A stretch of DNA of 64,000 nt from Paralichthys olivaceus (GCF_024713975.1 NC_091096.1:20992458-21056457), one strand, 5' to 3'; numbered from the stretch's first letter, positions 22,101-34,800 are shown. Notes: generated by a model from the letters alone, not told the origin. Numbers and translations: made by a program.

Positions 22101-22844
22101 AATTTAAATCTATGTGTACAATTTGACCATTTCAGTTATTTTCAGGTGACATGCTGTGGTACCTTTAGGAGGCTGAAAGAGTTTGGATCCAGCTAAGAGG
22201 TGTCGTTTCTGAAAGGGAAGGATGACGGTGTCTTGCAGTTCATTGATAACCTCATCCAGACCCGCTATATCTCTCCAGGACACCTGCAGGAAGATAGAAG
22301 ACTGTGAAAAAGTCTGTCTTTAGCTCTTGTCAGGGAGAGCACAGTGGAAGTTTGTCTTTGTTTATTGATCAGCTTAGCGTCACAGACTGAGGATTATAAC
22401 TGTTACCTTCATAGTTTGTGGATCGACTAAGTGAGATGCAATGTTCATCTCATACTCTGTTAGTTTGACCCCCTCCACACCAATCCTCTTCATCAACTGC
22501 TCTGCCTGGAGAGATAAGCGACAGCTGAAGACAGAAGGACTTAAAAGATAAGAGCAAAAATGCTGCTCCAGTCTTTCATTTCATTTCTTAACAATGTCTG
22601 TTACACTGACAGCACTCTCCACCTTGACCTTGTCGTAATGAACAATTTCATGCGTATGTGATCTACATACCCTTTTCTTGGCTTGGTTTTTCTGTTTGGC
22701 CGTAGGATCCATAGCGTCTACAACCCATTTGATGCTGTAGTACGTGGCTGCACCAAAGATGGTCAACCTCAACAACATGCCCACCACTTCATTCCGGGAC
22801 AAGGGTCGCAGCAGGGCCTCCCTGGGAAGATCTTTGAACGGCAT
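16030..22844 (-). CDS. atad1b: ATAD1/Msp1-type AAA ATPase, complete nine-exon coding sequence
   Basis: Coding exons in transcript order: 22671-22844, 22407-22505, 22163-22283, 20293-20493, 19149-19255, 18906-18995, 18166-18216, 17782-17960, 16030-16159. All introns are GT-AG and all phases agree, giving 383 residues. ATAD1 (Msp1, Thorase) is a hexameric AAA ATPase anchored in the mitochondrial outer membrane and peroxisomes; it pulls out mislocalised tail-anchored proteins and, in neurons, disassembles AMPA-receptor complexes. Visible features: N-terminal membrane helix (about residues 20-41), linker, Walker A GPPGCGKT (137-144, K143), pore-loop region WYGESQK (170-176), Walker B IIFIDE (192-197), sensor-1 N242 in GATNRP, arginines R253/R254, and GYSGSDL (297-303). 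The C-terminal part resembles teleost atad1b more than atad1a. Unusual: M169 where ATAD1 proteins normally have Lys before WYGES, and E199 where Asp is usual after DEI. No internal stop or frameshift. Confidence 0.93.
17782..17960 (-). CDS. atad1b: atad1b coding exon 8 (small AAA subdomain)
   Basis: Encodes [20 protein letters not shown] and on through [20 protein letters not shown] to an acidic stretch ending EEEDDEK. The donor GTATGA after GAAAA gives phase 2, which joins exactly to the last exon. The frame stays open past this donor to a stop at about 17616, so intron retention would give a different C-terminus. Confidence 0.88.
18166..18216 (-). CDS. atad1b: atad1b coding exon 7 (17 codons)
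   Basis: A 51-bp exon encoding [17 protein letters not shown], the start of the small AAA subdomain. Acceptor TTTGCAG, donor GTAAGA, phase 0. It is short and easily missed without the flanking exons. Confidence 0.9.
18761..18785 (+). repeat. Tc1-type transposon end inside atad1b intron 6
   Basis: AAGTGGTCTCAGACCTTTGG matches the inner-to-outer end of the same inverted-repeat family as 3531-3554 ('gtctcagacttttggacccc'). The element interior would lie to the left (about 18620-18760, AT-rich). It is a solo end. Confidence 0.45.
18906..18995 (-). CDS. atad1b: atad1b coding exon 6 (sensor 1, arginine fingers)
   Basis: Encodes [20 protein letters not shown] then [10 protein letters not shown] (residues 235-264). 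Asn242 is sensor 1, and R253/R254 are the inter-subunit arginines of AAA proteins. Acceptor TTATAG, donor GTAGGA, phase 0. Confidence 0.92.
19149..19255 (-). CDS. atad1b: atad1b coding exon 5 (residues 199-234)
   Basis: Acceptor CTGTTAG, then AGTCATTTCTCAGG, so the split codon is GAG (Glu199). It encodes [17 protein letters not shown] to LDTSLTTQ, the conserved second region of homology. Donor GTGACA, ends in phase 0. Confidence 0.9.
19715..19905 (-). repeat. Tc1-type transposon end inside atad1b intron 4
   Basis: AGACAGCGGGGTCCAAAATTC is the opposite-strand version of the same terminus, with its interior extending to the right. Because conserved atad1b exons 5 and 6 lie between this end and 18761, the two ends face away from each other and are not the two ends of one element. 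Confidence 0.45.
20293..20493 (-). CDS. atad1b: atad1b coding exon 4 (Walker A, pore loop, Walker B)
   Basis: Encodes residues 132-198: [13 protein letters not shown] (Walker A), the pore-loop stretch ...[11 protein letters not shown], and PCIIFIDEI (Walker B). Acceptor CTTACAG, donor GTGAGT, phase 1 at both ends. Met169 replaces the Lys normally found before WYGES in this family. Confidence 0.93.
22163..22283 (-). CDS. atad1b: atad1b coding exon 3 (residues 92-131)
   Basis: Begins [20 protein letters not shown] and ends LFQPPK, the conserved beginning of the AAA large subdomain. Acceptor CCTGCAG, donor GTACCA, ends in phase 1. Confidence 0.92.
22407..22505 (-). CDS. atad1b: atad1b coding exon 2 (residues 59-91)
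   Basis: Acceptor TCTCCAG, donor GTAACA, phase 0 at both ends. It encodes the linker [20 protein letters not shown] and on to QTMK, which connects the membrane helix to the AAA module. Confidence 0.92.
22671..22844 (-). CDS. atad1b: atad1b coding exon 1 (residues 1-58)
   Basis: Starts at the ATG at 22844 ([12 protein letters not shown]...) and ends AAGAAAAGG before the donor GTATGT. It encodes the N-terminal membrane anchor ([19 protein letters not shown] and following) and the start of the charged linker. The ATAD1 frame is closed upstream by a TGA just before this ATG, supporting this start unless a splice at 22853 is used. Confidence 0.92.
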
Positions 22845-23574
22845 CTCTGCCAGCTGGTGTCAGACCATTGGCTGGATGAACAGGTGAATGAGAGACAGAA
22901 ACAGGAAGAAAATAATGAAGCTAAGGAAAAAGCAGGATTTACATGCAGCTCACCAGAAGCACACCTATGATCCACTGTGTATTTCAGCAATAATATTTAA
23001 AGGGAGTGAACACCAGTCGCACTGGTTGACCACCTAAATACACCAAGGAAGGCTGTAGGTAGCTTGAGCAAAATTATGATTGTAATTTGTGCTAGCATAA
23101 CTTAACCTAAAACTAGTTGGATTAGATGCATGCCGAATTGATGAGTGGATCGTAGGGAATCGGTGACAAACCTTAAAAAAAAGATTCTGCAAATATAAAG
23201 CTGGAAATATGTGCATTAAAGCATTAATTTCCAAATTTGTGAATGACGGCTCGATTAGGCTTGAACAACAGTCCCCCAGTTAAAGCTAATCTGTCTGCCA
23301 CCAGTTTATAATATCTACTGCTAATACTGCGTGTGTGAGTTTATACACCAGCCAAGGCTGACAACTTCTACATCCATGGTTTAATACCACGGACTACATT
23401 CTGTTAATAGCATGTTAGCATCTAAAGCTAACGCAACCAGCAAGCACCAAACTGTCATTGAGGGATTGTGACATTTTAAAATGGAAGAGCTGAACGTGTC
23501 ACTTCTGCTCTTTATCAAGTGAACACAAACATCACGTCATTCATTAGATACAAGGTCAGAATGGTTTTACTCAC

Positions 23575-23690
23575 TAACTACAACGAGGAGCAGCAGCGGT
23601 GTCACCACAATGCAAAACATTAGCGTTTACGGTGCACCGCGCATTGCAGCTCGGGTAGGAACCAACGCGTTGGTTCCGGAGTGTGAAGAG
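23575..23690 (-). other. atad1b: Probable atad1b 5' leader exon and promoter-proximal region
   Basis: On the minus strand, a CpG-bearing block ends in a perfect GTGAGT donor (exon edge 23575). The strongest downstream acceptor is a long pyrimidine tract ending TTCATCCAG (exon edge 22871), 27 bases before the atad1b ATG. Weaker alternatives are at 22920 and 22853. This would make a spliced 5' leader. The transcription start is unknown; no TATA box is evident. Confidence 0.5.
23658..23677. promoter_or_regulatory. 20-bp perfect palindrome near the atad1b 5' end
   Basis: GGAACCAACGCGTTGGTTCC is an exact 20-bp inverted repeat with an ACGCGT core, about 40 bp upstream of the first leader ATG on the minus strand. 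Its position suggests a dimeric factor site or core-promoter element; the bound protein is unknown. Confidence 0.45.
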
Positions 23691-24149
23691 TTTCACGCAG
23701 TCAGCCACGGGATGGCAGAGTTTACACACAGATGAGTGTGGGGGATTTTGAGGGGCAGTGATTAGTGTAATTTGAGGTTAGTATCACGTATAGGTGGTGA
23801 TTGTTATAGGTGGTTTGAGTTAGTACATCTCTCTTATTCAAAATTCTTTATAAAGCAGATTGAAACACGCCAGAGTTGTCCACTGTGCTGCACAGTGAAT
23901 AAAAACAAAGAAAAATACAAGAATAAAAATACCAATATGATATAATATAATATAATAAGATAAAAAGTAAATTAAAAAAAACTATGGACAGTCAATAGCC
24001 TGAGAGAATATTCAGGTCTTCAGTTTAACCTTAGGAAGGGGAACTCACTTAATTGTAAAAGATAAGCTGTTTTATAGTTTTGTTGTGGCGACAGTAAAAG
24101 ATCAATCACCTTTACCCTTTAGCCTTGACCAAGGGGCAGCCAGCAGCTG

Positions 24150-24455
24150 GTCACAGGATCTGAGAGTTCTAAGAGAAGAGTTTTGCATGTTCTTCTGTCT
24201 GTGTGGGTTTTCTCTCGGGTACTCCAGCTCCCCCCCACAGCCCAAAGACATGCAGGTTGGGGATTAGGTTAATTGGAGGCTAGATATTGACCGTTGCTGT
24301 GACTCTGAGCATGAGTAGTTGTTTTTGTCTGCATTTTGGCCCTATGGTCGACTGGTGACCTGTTCAGGGTGTACCCCGCCTCTCGCCTAGTCCACTGGAA
24401 TTGCCTCTAGCCTCCCCATGGCCCTTAAAGGAGAAGCAGGAGAGATAATGGATTC
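24150..24455 (+). repeat. Dispersed repeat family R2, copy 1
   Basis: Ordered words match a very abundant teleost repeat: TTTGCATGTTCTTCTGTC, GTGTGGGTTTTCTC, CCCAAAGACATGCAGGTT, GGTTAATTGG, GACCTGTTCAGGGTGTACCC and CGCCTCTCGCC, ending near ATAATGGATTCAT. It is non-coding. A partial reverse copy lies at 51490-51575. Confidence 0.75.
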
Positions 24456-27400
24456 ATTTTTTATAAAGCACACACTTTTTAAAATTCAAAACCTACTTTA
24501 GTATTTGGCTGCAGATGTCTGGATCTGTTGATTAAACCATGATTGGACGCCAAACAACCAAGCATAACCTGGGGTAGTCTCCATGCAAATGTACCCCAGT
24601 CAGAAATAGCTTAAATCTGATGCCATAATCTGTGTTTGGTTTCCACTCATTTTCACTGCTGTCTGATAATGGATAAGTCAGTCTTCCAAACTGCAGCCTC
24701 ACAGATAAGGCTGTAACAAATGGGTTTCTCCTACAAGCAATTTATCACACATGGGCCAAAGGGATTGTTAATTGTCACAGATTGCAGAGCTAAATTTAAA
24801 AACGCTGTTCCAATGTGTGCACAGATCAAGACTGGCCTCTGCATCAGGATTTAATCAGTGCATCACAGACTAACACTGATGAGAAGAAACTGAAATATAG
24901 AAGCGAATCAAACCCACTACAACAACATGCAACATTTTGATCAAATGATATAATGAGTACACAGATTTAATTAGGTATTTTTTTGTCCAAGACTCACAAT
25001 TCTTATGCAAAGATAAACAAAAACAATTCATTGTAAGGGAATCCTCACAGTCAGGACATGTAGTCCTGGCCCAGTTTCCCCCAGTTCTCTGTGAGCATAA
25101 TTAACTGTATTGTGAACAATGTGCTAGAAAAGGGGGATTGTTTTCTTTTCTTTGTCTCACTCCTTTGTAGCCTAATTAGTTGTCCAAATTGGATGCAAAA
25201 TTCCTTCCAGGACAGTTCTGGCTCCAGAGTCCAGCATGGTTAAGTCCACCCTTGTTGTGGTAAATGGCACACAGACTGCTATTGCTCACACCTTTGGCTG
25301 TGAAAATGCTTCATAAAAAGCTTTAATCCCCCTGTACTGCAGCAGCGAGTCCCGGGAGATAGCAGCCTGACAGGGCCATTTTGATGGGTGTGGGCATGAA
25401 AGCACAGGCCTGTGTATCTGCAAAGTGCAGCTGGGGCTCCATACTCCCACAACGCCCTGCACCTTGGCCAAACAACCACTCTCAAGCGAGTGGACGAAAA
25501 ATAAAAATGAAAAAAAACAACAACACATTGAGCTCCCAAGGCTGTCAATACCTCCACCACGCCAGACTGAAATAAAACTTGAAGGTTATATACACAGTTT
25601 TAAAGATAAATACAACAGCCATTTCCTACATAAAGATGTGGTGGATTAATGGTGGCCTGAGCAAAGAAGTCTCCTTCTGTGTGTGTTGTCACTCAAGCTT
25701 TGCTGAGAAAGATGGCTCCATGCTAATTGCTAATCCAATTTTCATCTGTTTTCCACACAGTGTCGTCCTTCAGAGACACAAACACTGTAAACTCACCGGT
25801 CTCCTGCCCACCCAGTGCCTTAAAGTTTAAAAACACACATTTCTTACTGAAACATCTCTAATGGAGGCTTGAATACTGACAGGAGCACCAACTCACTGCG
25901 AGACATGTGAGTGATTCATTATTTTACCAGTCTGCAGGGTAGCTACAGCTGAGTTGTTTACTTTGCTGGTTTCCTGTACACTGGGATACTTTATTCAGTT
26001 GTGCCTCTGGTTGTGTGTATATTGACAATATAAAATATATGATAGTTTTGGTCAGAGATGATGGTGCTGGTGCGACATCTGACCTGCATATTTACGGTTT
26101 ATTCTTGTATTTTTTCATACTGGTCAGTGGATATACACTGAGTTAATCTGTTTAACACATCAGTAAATGTTGAAGTTAATTAACCTTTCAATCCCTAAGG
26201 ACGTGACATTACCTCTGGCTGGAGAAAGAATCAGTTGGGAGTGGATTATTCATTTTCCCTGCTAGCAGGAGGAATGGACAGGATTAAAAAAAACACTGGC
26301 ATCGGAGTCATCACATGATTATATTTGCTTTTGACCATATGTGGGCTGTCTTTTAAGTCCACTCTGTAGAAACCGAGCTCTGTCTTACATAAGGAAGATA
26401 GTGATCTCTTTGAGGCTTGAAAATGTGGTCAGTATAGGAAGTTAAAAAGAGTATGAGTTTTAAGTACTTGCTTTATTAATGGCTATTAAATGATATTCAT
26501 ATGATTTTTATGTCAGGTATATGCCATTAATATGAACAACATTTCCTGTTGCCAGGTGACAGGGATGAAATACTTCTCTTTTGTTGGTTGTCTTTTTGAC
26601 CCTTTGATAATTTACCATTTATAAAAACAGGCATGGGTCATATCTTTTTAATGACAGCTTATTAAGTTGTAGAGATTGACTTATCAGGTTATTAGAAAAA
26701 GTTAAACCCTCAAGTATATGTTAACTCTTTATCAGCATTTAGATGTGCATTATTACTACTAAAATGGATAAACACACAGAGGGCTCTTTCACAATCCTGG
26801 TAACTCAATAGTTGTTTATATTAATGGCTTGTTACTGGTAAAGCATTAACAGAGGCATTAGTTGCTTCTTATAAACCCTCAATAGTGATTATCAGTCGTG
26901 CAGTTAGTGTATGTTTTGTAACTGTAAGATGCATTAATAGTTACAGGTATAAAAACACAATGTACTGTATGCACTCTCTCTACAACTAGACTGCTATTCT
27001 CTGTCCTTGTTTCCTTTTCTGGCACCGATCATCTGCCAACTTTTCGGCGATGTAATATAAATGATTCATGTCTATTATATGTGAAATAAGCCTATAATTG
27101 TCATTTGGCAAAGATAAAAAGACAGAGGGATGAGCAGACAAGGGATGCATGAAAGAGCCAATGTCTGGGTGAGACTCGATACAGCTCAACAAAGGGATTT
27201 CACACGGTGCTGAGGCTTCCTCGGGCATCCCGCACTCTTTGTTCATCCTGCCAAGGTAACTCACGCATGCCGACAATCCACTGACATCGCCAAAGAAAGA
27301 AGATTACAGCTGTAGACTCCAGACTGACAGCTTTCCCTATACCCATGACTTGACATGCCTCACCATGGTAACAGAGACACTGATAATGCAAGAAAAAACT

Positions 27401-28796
27401 GTGTAAAAAGACTTGTGATAATTTGTTTTCACCTTCTGCTCCATCATTCGAGACAGGTGAGAGGGAGATGTATTCCCTGTGGCAAATCCACTCGTGCAAA
27501 TAGCTTGAGCTGATCTCATTGGTCCTGAGGAGAAAAATCATTTTGTTTGGTGAATCATCAGGTTGGAAATGTGTTGTAAATAAAAATAAAACTATTAGAA
27601 CTGAAGACATGTTTTGACATACTATTTAACAGCAGGATAATAATGATGACAGCTGTGGGGAGTGTTCACATCACTAATCAACATCTCTGAGGTCAACAAT
27701 GGGAACACAATTAGCCACTGCCATTAAAGCTTGCGATGATGTTAAACATAATGATAATGACAAGAGTAAGAAGTTAAATTATAATGATCAGAATTACATT
27801 ATTGGTTGTCTTAAATCAAAACCCAATGTTACAATAGAAGAACAGGTTTCCCAGAGAGAGCAGCTGTCACGGTCTAAGTTTCAAAATGGTGAACATCATC
27901 CAAGAGTAACAGTGTTCATTTCTCCTGGCTGGACACGCTGATAGCAGATGTGAAGATTGTCACATTGGATTGATCGTAAACATTTTCTTCGTCCCTACAT
28001 GTAGAATGGAAATGTGTTATCGCCCGTCATCAGTGACAGGCCTCACTTTTCAAATGACATGGCTCCGGCTCACATCCACATGCTCGCAGCTGCTGTGCAA
28101 ATCTCTCAGTTTGAATGTTACGATCCTTCAGAAATGAAAAGGATGAAGCTCCTGCAACACGTCCTTTGACATTTAATGGGCATAGATTCAGTTTATGTCA
28201 GGGTGACTTAACAGCTTTATTGAATGTTCATCATCCCTGAGGAAATTAATAGCCTGCATCATAGACGCACTGGAGAAGGTCAGAGGTCAATTGTTCTGTA
28301 TACTGCATTAATTATACATATTACCAAGTATGTGATTATTCTGACTATCATTAAATAGAGCAGCAGTAGTGGTTTGACAGATTGGGTTGATTCAGACAAT
28401 TCATGCTGACATTCATGATCTTCACTTCTATTCAGTAATCCAGCTCTGATCTTTACTCTCTTTTACACCTCTGACAATTGTGATATATTCATATGATTGG
28501 CCCCGGGTATTTTTACATAGTCTGACTTTAAAAGCTGTTTTTGAACTGAGTAACTCTCAAACTCTAATGCGATAGTGTGCTTTTAGAATAACTTGTTGTT
28601 TTTGTTAGTTTAGCATAAAGACCAAAAGAAAGGAAACAGCCAAAGCCTGATAGAAAAAAATCTGCCCACTGACTACACTTAAAATTACAGAATAAAAAGT
28701 TATATTTCCTGTGAACTTTATAATGAAAAAATTCATGGATCATTCTTTGAGAAAATGTTGAAAAACACTGTATCTCATATGTTAAAGTGAAAAAAA
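24456..28796. other. Non-coding stretch, no supported gene
   Basis: Only short open frames; none has splice-site support or a recognisable family. The AT-rich part around 26500-26960, with repeated words such as TTAATGGCTTGTTACTGG, may be an old degraded repeat. Nothing else is recognised. Confidence 0.5.
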
Positions 28797-28890
28797 CCCT
28801 GCATCTTCCCTCTGATCCAGATCCAAATCCATAATGACATTAAAATGGTGTCTTTCCTCACCAACACCACATCCTTCCACCGAGCCTCAT
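28797..28890 (-). repeat. Dispersed repeat family R1, copy 3 (partial)
   Basis: Reverse-complement match to the R1 tail: CTCTGATCCAGATCCAAATC, ATGACATTAAAATGG and CCACCGAGCCTCATAGAAATC. It is degraded. Confidence 0.4.
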
Positions 28891-31800
28891 AGAAATCAGA
28901 ATCACTTTCAGTATTTTTTAGCCTAATCCTCCCAAGTAAACATAACCTATTGGCAGCAGTAACCCCTGGAGGTTTTTGGTAGGTTGTGTGTGGAAGATCT
29001 TTATGTCAAACCTACCTGAAAGACATGGAGTGGTGTCAATTTTTTCAACATCTAACATCTAAGCAAGAAAGTGAATAAAACATCTACAAGTACTGAGTCA
29101 TACTGCTCTTCCTCAAATGTCAAACTTTTTAGCACAAACACAGTACAAGCCTGTTATAGCATCAAGATTTATCAGAATAAAATCATGTACAGTAAGAAAT
29201 GTATTTAATGTGATGTCTTATAAGGTCCAAAACCTTTCAGACTGACAAATTGAGTCTAACTTAACACAACCCTACAAAGCAACAACTACATCACCACACA
29301 ACGCCTCCACACATCCACCATGATTATGCCCTTGCTACTCACCTCAGAGTCTCCACTTGGCATAAAGCACGGACAGGTGGAGATGATATTAAAGCAAACA
29401 GCCTCAATTCCTCAGGTAGATCCTAATAATGAAAAGGCCCGGGGAAGTCAGGTGGAGGTGGCGGCAGCAGAGATGTCTCCCTACTTTTGAGACGGATGGC
29501 GGCGGCTACGTGGGGCTTCACAAGAATGGCAGAGCTCCTCTTACATGGAGGACGTTTAAGTTCAGAGTGTGTAAGATTTGTCCAGTTGAGTGAAAACAAT
29601 TGGCCAGTTCCAGCTCCCATTCATCACGGTGACAGCACTTGGCCAAATGGAAATGAACGGATAAATAAAGAACACATTCAGTGTGCAGATGAAGTGGAGC
29701 CTGCTGGATAGACGCTGTCACAGAGGACTGTCAGTATACATATATTTCTCAGCACTTGTTGGCAAAATGACACCCCCCCCCCCATGACTGAGACGCTCCT
29801 TGCATATGATTCCCTCCTCTCCGCCACACTATACATCACATCCAAATGATTCCTGACAGTGAATGTAAAATGTCAGCTCTGCAATCCCCCTTCCGACCTC
29901 CCATGGGCTGATATCGTTTCCCCTCCTGGGCTGCTGTCATGGCAGGTCTGTTGTCTGCATGCTGGAAAAAGAGGAACAGTTAACCTCTAAGAACTTAAGC
30001 ATATCAACTTCCTTTCTTGTCTTTGACTGTGAGATGAAGAGCATTTGTATGCACCCCATGTGGATACAGAAAACTATGCTTCACCCCCCACTACCCAGCT
30101 CTTGAGCTATGACCTGCCACATATTCATTATTGATCATTGCTTTCTGTTGCTGCTGAGTTGCCTTGGTTACCTGTAGGCATCCACGCTGGCCTACCAGTC
30201 TCCTTCCATGTGCAATTCAAAAGAAATAAGACTGTCTTTGATAAGGAAGCAGCCAGCTCTGCTGAGGTTGTACTGTAGACACATTGGGGTCATCTCGCTC
30301 GAGTCTTTCTCTCTTTTATCTTTAGAGCGAAGAAAGTTGATTCACTACAGTTCACTAATGCTGTTTGAGTAATTATAGGCTGCAGCTAATTCAAATCATT
30401 ACAATGAGACATTATGCTTGAGTACTTGGTGGGAATTTTGTGAATATTTCAATTTGCAGTAAAATGTGGTAAAAACTGAACTGAATCGTTTCAATATGAG
30501 ACCATGCAAATTTAATGAGCTGCATATTCATGTTAAAACATCCATGACCTGTAGTTGATCTCTCAGACAACATTGTTTTCTTACACATAGTTAGTCAAGA
30601 TTAAACAGACTTAAGTTTTGAGCTGTAAACCTTCTTTTGATGAAACACATTCATGCAGGTTTTAATATTGCATTAAAAAGACCACAGTCATTGGTCAAAC
30701 ATGGTACGTAACGCCACCTAGTGTTTCAAACCGTCTTGGACCTTGCAAGACCAACAATTACACAGAGTCAACCATCTGAAATCTCGATATCATGGCATTG
30801 ATGAAAAAGTTAACAGCCTCTAATCTAAGTTGGGCGAACCCCTGCCAGGAACGGCTCCCAAGTTGGAATCTGGAAAGCTGCGCTCATTTTCAAATCTATG
30901 CTGAAACTATATCTCTAAACCAAAGATGTCCCCTATCCTCTCCTGTCCCTCTGCTGTCCCTCAGACAAAGGCAAACACAGAGACACACACACAGACACAC
31001 TGTTTAAACCGCTGGCTGATACAGTTGCCTGAGCCAGTGGTTTATCTGGGTACTGTCCACCTGTGTAAGTGGTTGAAATGTCTCTGTGTGTGGGGGTGGG
31101 GTGGTGTGTCTTTACCCCACCTCCCATCACTGCATTCTTTAGGCATTTTTTAATTTCCAGGGCGAAGCACTTCAGCCAACACATAGTGGTGAAGTTACAG
31201 TAGCTTTGCATAGAGAGTGGAAATTGGGGAGTCAATTAACTCAGCACCTCTTAAGCCCACCAATTAACATGTTGCTATGCATTTGTTGATGGATACAAAA
31301 TAAACTACAAAAGGCTGCAGGTTGTAGTTTAATATCAAACATACAGATGAGATGACAGTGGTATCAATCTTCTTTCTGCCAAAATGCCCAAAATATTCCT
31401 TTAAATAAATGCTTTAAATTAAAATGAAAACTATTCTACAACAGAGGCCTGGGGGACATCATCTGTATCATTTGTCATTCAGTGCCACTTTGAAAGCATT
31501 TCTCACTTCTAACTTTTTATGGGATACCTCAGATCAAATCCATCATCACAATTCATAAATGAAACCGAATTGAACAGCGAGAGCAACTCCTTTTTTCCTC
31601 TGCGAGGACAAAGAAGCTCTTATTTTCGTTATGAGCTGAGCCTTCTCAGCCGTGGCGTATCATTCTCTGAGTGACACCTTCATCATGAATTACATAGAGG
31701 CAGCGTGATGGCACCCAACTTTAGCCCAGGGTAAGCAGTGGGTGGTTGCAGGGAGTCTTATGTTGCTTGGCTGCACAGGGAGCCATATTGATTACCACTC

Positions 31801-34800
31801 ATGTTTCTTTTGAAACGGTCTCCATCACCCATTGGCCGTTTTCTCCATTATATTTCATTTGGGAAGACCGATGACAGAGATGGCTGGCTGCATGTACGGA
31901 GCCTATCTGAGTCACTGTGGAGATTCCATCAGGAGATTTAGCATTGTCTCCGTCGCGCCGGGATTGGCTAATGGAGGATAGCACATCACTGTCACTGCCT
32001 GCACCCTACCCCCTCCACACATCGTCCCCCCTGCACCCCTGGGGGATCCAGAGACAACATTTACTTTGGCTGATTAAAACTGCTGCAAAACATAACACCT
32101 CGGGATCAGACGAGACACCGTCAGTGACAGGTGATATATGGTTTTGTCTATATATATTAATATAGAAGCACACATATTTGACGTGCTACACAGAACACGT
32201 ACAGTATATTTACATTGAAAAAGCAATTTCTCATTTGATGTTGCCGTCTCTGCAAGTCACAAAAAAGAAGCCTGGTATTGAAGCTTTCCTCTATATTTGT
32301 TATTCAATGCATCAAGTCATTCCTGAGGCAGGTCTGAAATAATAAAACATTTTCCACGTCAATCAAAGTCCAAAAAATAATGAACATCCTTCCATATTTT
32401 TGTATTTGTGCTTTGACAGGAAATTATATCAGAAGCTTTATTTCGCCCCCCACCCCCTCAATGGAACCTATTCCTCACCATTGCAATGACTACACATGAC
32501 ATATTTATCCTCTAATGCAATCGAACTTCTGATTATTCCTTGATAAGCCAGAGTTGCTGGATGGAGGCTTTGTGGAGCGGTTCTCACTAGCCCGGTGTCA
32601 AACAGATTTATATTTTCTTCCTGGCACTAGAGCTGGGTTAGCGCTCTGCTCGGCCGAAACCTCCTGGCGCTCTCACCAATGTATCAAGTTCATCAGTGTT
32701 TCATGCATCCTGGGGGACACTGGCTGGCAGCCCGAATGAGCTCGTGCTTCCTCCTCCTCTCCCTGCAACATGTCTGAGCCACAGAGGCCTGCAGATGTTT
32801 GCTGGCTGTATGGATTTCTCTCCTCAGGTAGATCATGGGATGTTTTTTTCAAATTAAGTAAACCACTAAACTACTTACATCACACCCTTTAAAAAAAAAT
32901 CTAAAATGGAACAGAAAGTAAAGAACTGACATCCTCACTTGGTCCAGCAATGACGACGTGTATCATAACAACATGGTGCAATTTCAGCCAGTTAATTATT
33001 ATAGCAATTTCTCTTCCGCTGTTTCCTGCTGTTCTCCATCACCTAAGGATTGTTAATGTTGTACATAACATAAAATTAAGCACAACGTATTTTTTCCTTA
33101 TTTTCATTGAGATCATCAGAGTTATGTTGCGTGGTGCAATAACAGTAGCCCACAAAGATAGACATCTTTAAAGATATACTGTTTATACTGTTATTGTCGT
33201 ATTGTACGCTTCCAGGTTCTGTGCTGTAAACCTTGAGTGCTGCACAATCACTAAGCTCTGTTTCCACTGAAAAACCCCACTAATACCCACTGACATCTGG
33301 CTTTTGTCTACAATGGGAATGGGTGCGATCTGCTTTTACTCCCAGGTCAAATAGTAGACACTTGTTTTCAACAGCTCTGTTTGGCAGAAATGGAAACGTG
33401 ACACCCAGGTAAACAATCTAATTTCTTCTTCTTCTTGTTCTTTATTTTGCAGACGCTGCTCTTTTCCCGGCACAACGTTATAATGTGTATTAAACCTAGG
33501 CACGCACATATCCGTGATCGCTTGTGTATTTATTTATTTTTAATCTTGAGTAGGAACACAATATACACTACAGGACAGAACATCAATGTTTTCGTTATAT
33601 CGTGTGACTAGCAACACATATGGCATATCAATGATCAGATGAATCTACTACAACTTCAATTGAACTGGCTTTCTTTCTGGAAACCACCATGCAACACTAC
33701 AACATGATATTTATGGTTACGACCTCTCCTGGCTATGGTCAGTAACTCTGCCCACGACTTGATCTAATCCCAGCTATGCAAATAGTGTTGAAGCCCTCTA
33801 CTGGCCCTGTACTGTAATAACGATAATTAATTGATTAATTAATTACATTCTACTGGCAATGGTGAATGAATTACATTTTAGTGTAAAATATGACTTGGTT
33901 GCAATTTTATCTGCAAGATTCGGTTGCAGGTATCCTCTGTTGCAACATTTTCGGAAAGACTAGTTATATGGGATTTTTTGTGTGTGTCTCGGTGCCCTTT
34001 TTTTGAACAGTGAATAATTTTCAAACGTTCATGATCTTTGTCCAGCTCCTATGCCCTAAAGAAATACATTTACACAGCGATTAAGCTCTCAAAAGGTCAC
34101 CCCGTACTTGTAATCATGTATCTTGTCTGAAATCAGTAAGAAGTGGATTACGATTCCTGACAGAATTGTATTTTCTATCTATTTAATCATTCACCTTTGT
34201 GTCAAACACTCAATTTAGTCATTATAAAAAATTCATGGAGCAGTGCATCATCCAATTCCTTATATCATGAACAATAATAAAAATGGTTCTCCGCTGGGCC
34301 ATTTTTCATCATATCCATCCCACCTTTGAGTTGAAGTATTAATCTCATAAATACTAAGAGTGTGGCACTGAAGATACCAAAGATAGACACCACCTGGAAG
34401 ACAAAAACAAGGTCGGCCCAGAACACCATGGTTGGGAACTGTGACTGCTGAGCTGAAAGAGATTGGTCTGACATAGGGAGAGGCCCAACACGCAGCCCAG
34501 TACAGACCCAGATGGAAGCAGATCGTCAGTGCCCCTCAAGGGATGAAGAGGACTAACCAACTGGTTTCAAAAATCCTCATGAAAGTACAGCATTTGTGTC
34601 TTCAGCTGCTGAAAGCTCCACTATGTTCACCTGCCACTTTCAAATGTATTCTGTCTCCTGTTCGGAGCTGTGCAGTGAGCAGTGGGATTGTTGTTGCTTT
34701 TTCACAGAAGATAGCTGCCTGCGGATATCTGATGGTGCTGTGTATGTCAGAAAAGCACTGTTGTGTATCTGACGTACCACATTCATGCTCATGTCACCAG

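Noticed and set aside
34265..34474. Minus-strand frame with a hydrophobic stretch resembling a transmembrane exon
   Set aside because: It matches no family I know, lacks a coherent pair of splice sites with an open phase, and has no neighbouring exons.
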